DNA of 9,975 nucleotides, from assembly GCA_041653835.1 (NCBI GenBank), contig JBAZEP010000048.1, positions 1 through 9,975 of the forward strand. The letters are read 5' to 3'. The notes under the pieces were generated by a model. The model was not told the DNA's origin and did not search any database. It saw only the letters and a list, made by a program, of their open reading frames with translations. Made by a program: the position numbers and the translations under genes. Source of the DNA: UBA10183 sp041653835 (lineage in GTDB: Bacteria > Omnitrophota > Gorgyraeia > Gorgyraeales > Gorgyraeaceae). Positions 9,201 to 9,975 of this stretch are shown here, one piece after another; position 1 is the stretch's first letter; each line of letters opens with the position of its first letter.

Positions 9201-9975
9201 GCGCTTGGGCTGAATGAGAACCTTGCAGGCGCGTGGCAAGCCGGGAAATTGAGCTTTTTCGGGCTTTTGGAAAAAGCATTTTACCGCGCTGTATTCCAGA
9301 CCCTGGAAGATTATGTTGTTGACCGGCTTACGCGCGAACCAGGCGGCTCAGGCACAGCGCTTGTGTTCTCCATGATATGGAATTACCAGGGTGATCAAAA
9401 AGGCTGGTATAAGACGGAATCCGGCGGGTTTGTTTTTGTTCAAACCACTCCTTTGCTCGGTTCCATGGCGTTCCTTAGATCAGCGGGCATTTTGATCATA
9501 GCCTCCCTGGGGAATCTGTTCGAGAAACTCAATGAAAATAAAGACGAGCCGAGAAAAAGCGACTGGAAAATACGGCTTTTCCGTAATCTGGCGTCAGAGG
9601 CTTTTGATACGGCGTTCGGCAGGATAGACTTCGACGATTCCGTAGATGAAAACCTGGGCACAATGGTATCCTCAGGTTATATGACAGATGATGAATCTGG
9701 AGAAAAAGTATTTGCCAGGGTGTATGTAAAAGAAGACAAAGAAACAGGCGCAAAAAATAAGACAGTCATTATCACGTCCAGCAAGGAATCCCAGGATATT
9801 AAAGAATACAGGACCTCCGGTACCGAGGGCGGTAAAGAAAAATACGTAGCTCATACCCAGTCCAACCTTAAAAATATGATTTTATACGTACTAAACACTC
9901 TCGGCGTAGATCAGGAAAAAATGATCGCGTTGAATGGCGAGGATCTGGAAATATCCACGAGTTCGATATCCTCGG
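1..9975 (+). CDS. Internal part of a giant repeat-rich, probably surface or secreted protein (both ends outside the window)
   Basis: One open frame runs through the whole window: codons start at position 3 and continue to 9974 (3,324 codons), with no stop; bases 1-2 end the preceding codon. Neither the true start nor the stop is visible. Domain order by window residue: beta-repeat array 1-1910, with an EF-hand-like pair at 1458-1518; mixed region 1913-2400; YD-like repeats 2404-2860; hydrophobic cluster 2870-3047; charged region 3048-3324. Only four Cys occur (residues 1265, 1298, 2113, 2639), and Ser, Thr, Tyr, Asn, Asp and Gly dominate, as is usual for exported repeat proteins. Near-identical repeats differ mostly at synonymous positions, which confirms that this frame is translated and under selection. 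ATA, AGG and AGA are common codons. I recognise no named family for the full protein. A giant adhesin-like or contact-related surface protein is the best guess (inference). Bacterial origin, possibly Omnitrophota, is tentative. Confidence 0.96.
129..557 (+). repeat. Beta super-repeat R1 (143 residues, three D-h-F/W-G cores)
   Basis: The cores are at 147 (GSDLWGG), 252 (GYDAFGSSYT) and 411 (SNDIFGG). An IYANR motif lies between the first two. Spacing between the cores is 35 and 53 residues. The unit ends with a PIWGLK segment and a short Asn-Ile-Thr linker, and has no helical tail. Its first 96 bases are nearly identical to the start of R3, while its last third resembles R4 and R5, so it looks like a mosaic of repeat types. 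Alternating Thr/Ser/Tyr and hydrophobic residues suggest beta strands (inference). Confidence 0.85.
558..1052 (+). repeat. Beta super-repeat R2 (165 residues) with helical tail
   Basis: The cores are at 576 (GTDLWGA), 678 (GFDAFGSSYT) and 816 (SEDIFGG), spaced 34 and 46 residues apart, with IYANR after the first. Between the second and third cores it carries a short strand segment (LTVTLNGKSV) instead of the Leu-Gly-rich linker of R1, R4 and R5. After an EYFGLK segment it ends in the helical tail at 918-1052, which matches the segment that opens the window. Confidence 0.85.
925..1148 (+). repeat. Near-identical DNA repeat, copy 2 (partner at 1-224)
   Basis: Second copy of the block that opens the window. 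It spans the helical tail of R2 and the first core of R3, so it crosses a unit boundary. Downstream of 1148 the two copies diverge at both DNA and protein level. Confidence 0.9.
1053..1541 (+). repeat. Beta super-repeat R3 (163 residues) with helical tail
   Basis: The cores are at 1071 (GSDLWGG), 1176 (GFDTFGSSYT) and 1314 (TRDIFGG), spaced 35 and 46 residues apart. It follows the R2 pattern: NLTINGEKV between the second and third cores, then QIFGLK, then a helical tail (1416-1541) of the form LTELKSMLISAGF followed by a second helix. The tail is clearly related in pattern to the R0 and R2 tails but strongly diverged in sequence. Confidence 0.85.
1542..1979 (+). repeat. Beta super-repeat R4 (146 residues, no helical tail)
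   Basis: The cores are at 1560 (GTDIFGA), 1671 (GFDAFGSSYT) and 1818 (SNDISGG), spaced 37 and 49 residues apart. The third core has Ser (TCC at 1824) where nearly all others have Phe (TTC), a one-base change that removes the aromatic core residue. A linker GKLSEAQKLGLGIT precedes the third core, as in R5 and R6. It closes with RPIWGLKAGNIT, shared with R1. Confidence 0.85.
1668..1723 (+). repeat. 56-bp exact direct repeat, copy 1 (partner at 2097-2152)
   Basis: The bases coding FDAFGSSYTSTTVTTNNY in R4 are identical to those in R5, offset 429 bases (143 codons). The flanking codons differ (GGC/GGT before, GGT/GGC after), so the identity is confined to this core. Confidence 0.92.
1980..2390 (+). 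repeat. Beta super-repeat R5 (137 residues, shortest of the set)
   Basis: The cores are at 1998 (GTDLWGG), 2100 (GFDAFGSSYT) and 2247 (SDDIFGG), spaced 34 and 49 residues apart. The stretch around the second core is identical at DNA level to R4 over 56 bases. It has the SANRAF variant of the YANR motif and ends with RPIWGL and a short linker to R6. Confidence 0.85.
2097..2152 (+). repeat. 56-bp exact direct repeat, copy 2 (partner at 1668-1723)
   Basis: Copy in R5 of the second-core segment. The surrounding R4 and R5 sequences differ at many synonymous and some amino-acid positions, which makes the identical stretch stand out. Confidence 0.92.
2391..2912 (+). repeat. Beta super-repeat R6 (174 residues) with helical tail
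   Basis: The cores are at 2409 (GTDLWGG), 2514 (GYDAFGSNYT) and 2661 (NIDVFGG), spaced 35 and 49 residues apart. The start and middle resemble R4 and R5, including GKLSEAQKLALGIT. After the third core it departs, ending with KKYWGV and a helical tail (2763-2912) with the pattern YDRVKALMVTSGI followed by a second helix and a FKVNGELAE linker. Confidence 0.82.
2913..3362 (+). repeat. Beta super-repeat R7 (150 residues, degenerate)
   Basis: The cores are at 2931 (GFDLWGQ), 3036 (GGDMFGSSYT) and 3174 (GRDVSGN), spaced 35 and 46 residues apart, so the three-part spacing is kept. The YANR motif is lost, and the third core again has Ser in place of Phe. The end of the unit (KTIWAMTEAKEGY and following) is related to the WGLK segment only loosely. 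This unit marks the change from the regular array to the looser one. Confidence 0.75.
3363..4694 (+). repeat. Two-core beta repeats R8-R10 (D-h-FGN plus LDGS)
   Basis: Three units start at 3363, 3582 and 3957. Each opens with a D-hydrophobic-F-G-N core (DIFGN at 3381, DVFGN at 3600, DIFGN at 3975) followed by a Thr-rich strand, usually with His/Ile-Asn before a Tyr. Each then carries an LDGS motif (3489, 3705, 4083) whose Asp lies 36-37 residues after the core Asp, and then a Tyr-rich segment (DYGYEI, GYDYDI, GYDYGS). R8 still has IYANRAF. R9 ends in a helical module (3864-3956). R10 is enlarged to 246 residues by an insert containing two EF-hand-like loops. Confidence 0.75.
4374..4553 (+). 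other. Pair of EF-hand/dockerin-like calcium-binding loops inside repeat R10
   Basis: Two 12-residue loops fit the EF-hand pattern D-x-D/N-x-D-G-x-I-x-x-x-D. Loop 1 (4374-4409) reads DGDNDGDIDADD. Loop 2 (4518-4553) reads DKNNDGQITSAD. Both have Gly at position 6, Ile at position 8 and Asp at position 12, the last being typical of dockerin-type loops. The loop starts are 48 residues apart, longer than in ordinary dockerins or EF-hand pairs; a helix-like stretch with WNSWVEAAGA lies between them. The family pattern implies Ca2+ binding, which could stiffen or fold the exported protein. Whether it binds a cohesin-like partner cannot be told. Confidence 0.8.
4695..5738 (+). repeat. Degenerate two-core beta repeats R11-R13 with a duplicated helical insert
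   Basis: The cores are at 4713 (DVFGN), 5058 (DIMGN) and 5406 (DTIGN), about 115 residues apart. R11 keeps LDGS at 4821, 37 residues after its core; R12 and R13 keep only an Asp at the corresponding place (5160, 5514). Each is followed by a Tyr-rich strand (TYTYTTG, KYVYSYG, NYTYTFG). R11 and R13 then share a helical insert (about 4884-5040 and 5580-5727) with the pattern MFxxDYxxLxxDQKxxVxxYF, then GLL-x-H-A-D/E-G. R12 instead has a strand hairpin (GNTYYIIGDNGV), so the insert alternates between units. Confidence 0.68.
5739..7200 (+). other. Mixed, mostly non-repetitive region of the giant protein
   Basis: Residues 1913-2400 are less Thr-rich and contain several likely helices: LENLKAFLRNQGV (5799), LSLIFLGKFLKANGL (about 5910-5950), YDINQFMADMGW (6450) and LSDQEKARIIAAKK (7008). 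Two of these match the helix-Gly-helix module seen at the ends of beta repeats. Strand-like stretches lie between (TITFEIIAG, TLLVLTIGSNG, GVTIRGKDGSIKEYYL). A DVYGN at 6600 and a KYSNGQLISY at 6804 may be degenerate relatives of the beta core and the YD repeat. I see no catalytic motif and cannot assign a domain family. Confidence 0.5.
7212..8580 (+). repeat. YD-like (RHS-type) repeat region
   Basis: About eight copies of the pattern Tyr-Asp/Asn-x-x-Gly-x-hydrophobic-hydrophobic occur: EYDEYGRLIGY (7212), TYNEYGQIIA (7299), KYNAFGQMV (7548), FYNDSGAVVG (7689), KYNSAGEIV (7779), AYNSAGQVT (8202), KYDINGDVIG (8334) and SYNDKGIRIG (8526). SYNSKMKLV at 8115 is a likely degenerate copy. Spacing is irregular (about 29-140 residues), unlike the roughly 20-residue period of classic RHS cores, so any beta shell would have long insertions. 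In known RHS and teneurin proteins, YD repeats form a closed beta cage or bind carbohydrate; a similar fold here is inferred. A Gly/Ser linker (8244-8276) and an Arg-rich insert (7377-7421) interrupt the region. Confidence 0.75.
8610..9140 (+). other. Cluster of hydrophobic, possibly membrane-spanning segments
   Basis: Directly after the last YD-like repeat come strongly hydrophobic stretches: 8610-8669 (ILTMLAIAIAGIVTGILTAG), 8679-8726 and 8727-8783 (Leu/Val/Ala-rich, nearly continuous), a weaker Gly-rich one at 8853-8937 (SWAISIVAQGVGYGLG), 8982-9050 (LLTASVTTLILWAI) and 9078-9140 (VFIIALATILSV). They are separated by short charged loops (FDKAKWD, NGFDKNFFKD). The composition fits membrane helices or a pore-like hydrophobic domain. 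It could instead be a hydrophobic helical bundle packed inside an RHS-like shell. The position after the YD repeats resembles the place where RHS proteins change to their variable C-terminal part, but here the frame goes on for at least 278 more residues. Confidence 0.75.
9141..9975 (+). other. Charged region after the hydrophobic cluster, ending in a helical module and a possible new repeat start
   Basis: Residues 3047-3324 begin with amphipathic helices (MEVLKDIYNS, FFGLLEKAFYRAVFQTLEDYVV). One more hydrophobic stretch follows (9456-9530, LLGSMAFLRSAGILIIASLG), then a Lys/Glu/Asp-rich strand region (VFARVYVKEDKETGAKNKTV). At 9867-9935 the helix-Gly-helix module reappears (LKNMILYVLNTLGV, then a second helix), followed by LNGEDLEISTSSISS. 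That ending resembles the junction at about 2892-2925, where VNGELAE leads into a new beta repeat. I recognise no toxin or enzyme motif. Confidence 0.55.

Overview
The whole window lies inside one protein-coding gene. On the + strand, the frame whose codons start at positions 3, 6, 9 and so on stays open from the first base to the last: 3,324 complete sense codons, with no start and no stop in the window. I translated it line by line and found no frameshift. The protein is therefore at least 3,324 residues long and continues on both sides. In this annotation, window residue number equals codon start position divided by 3. There are no RNA genes, intergenic gaps, promoters or terminators that I can support.

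Layout. (1) Positions 1-5740 are a long array of beta-rich, Ser/Thr/Tyr-rich repeats built on a short core, Asp-hydrophobic-Phe/Trp-Gly. I count 27 copies. From 129 to 3362 the cores come in threes (DLWG type, DAFGSSYT type, DIFGG type) and form seven super-repeats of 137-174 residues. From 3363 on, the middle core is replaced by LDGS at the same 36-37 residue spacing and the units drift apart. A pair of EF-hand-like calcium loops sits inside one of these later units (4374-4553). (2) Positions 5740-7200 hold a mixed, mostly non-repetitive region. (3) Positions 7212-8580 hold about eight YD-like repeats (Tyr-Asp/Asn-x-x-Gly), as in RHS/YD proteins. (4) Positions 8610-9140 hold a cluster of strongly hydrophobic Ala/Gly/Val/Ile segments. 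(5) Positions 9141-9975 hold a mixed charged region. It ends with another copy of a short helix-Gly-helix module and then the residues SISS, which looks like the opening of a new beta repeat. The array may therefore resume just past the window.

The short helical module (hydrophobic helix, Gly, second helix) recurs about eight times, at the ends of some beta repeats and in the later regions. DNA-level similarity between repeats is patchy: some blocks are 94-100% identical, while their flanks have diverged. This suggests past duplication or gene conversion.

Organism. The sequence looks bacterial: moderate GC, standard stop codons avoided, ATA and AGG/AGA used freely. Giant genes of this kind, with repeat arrays, YD-like segments and hydrophobic clusters, bring to mind Candidatus Omnitrophota or similar uncultured lineages. 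That is an inference; no marker gene is present. The low Cys content (4 in 3,324 residues), Thr/Ser/Tyr richness, Asp-rich loops and YD-like repeats point to a surface or secreted giant protein, perhaps in attachment or cell-cell contact. The function is unproven.
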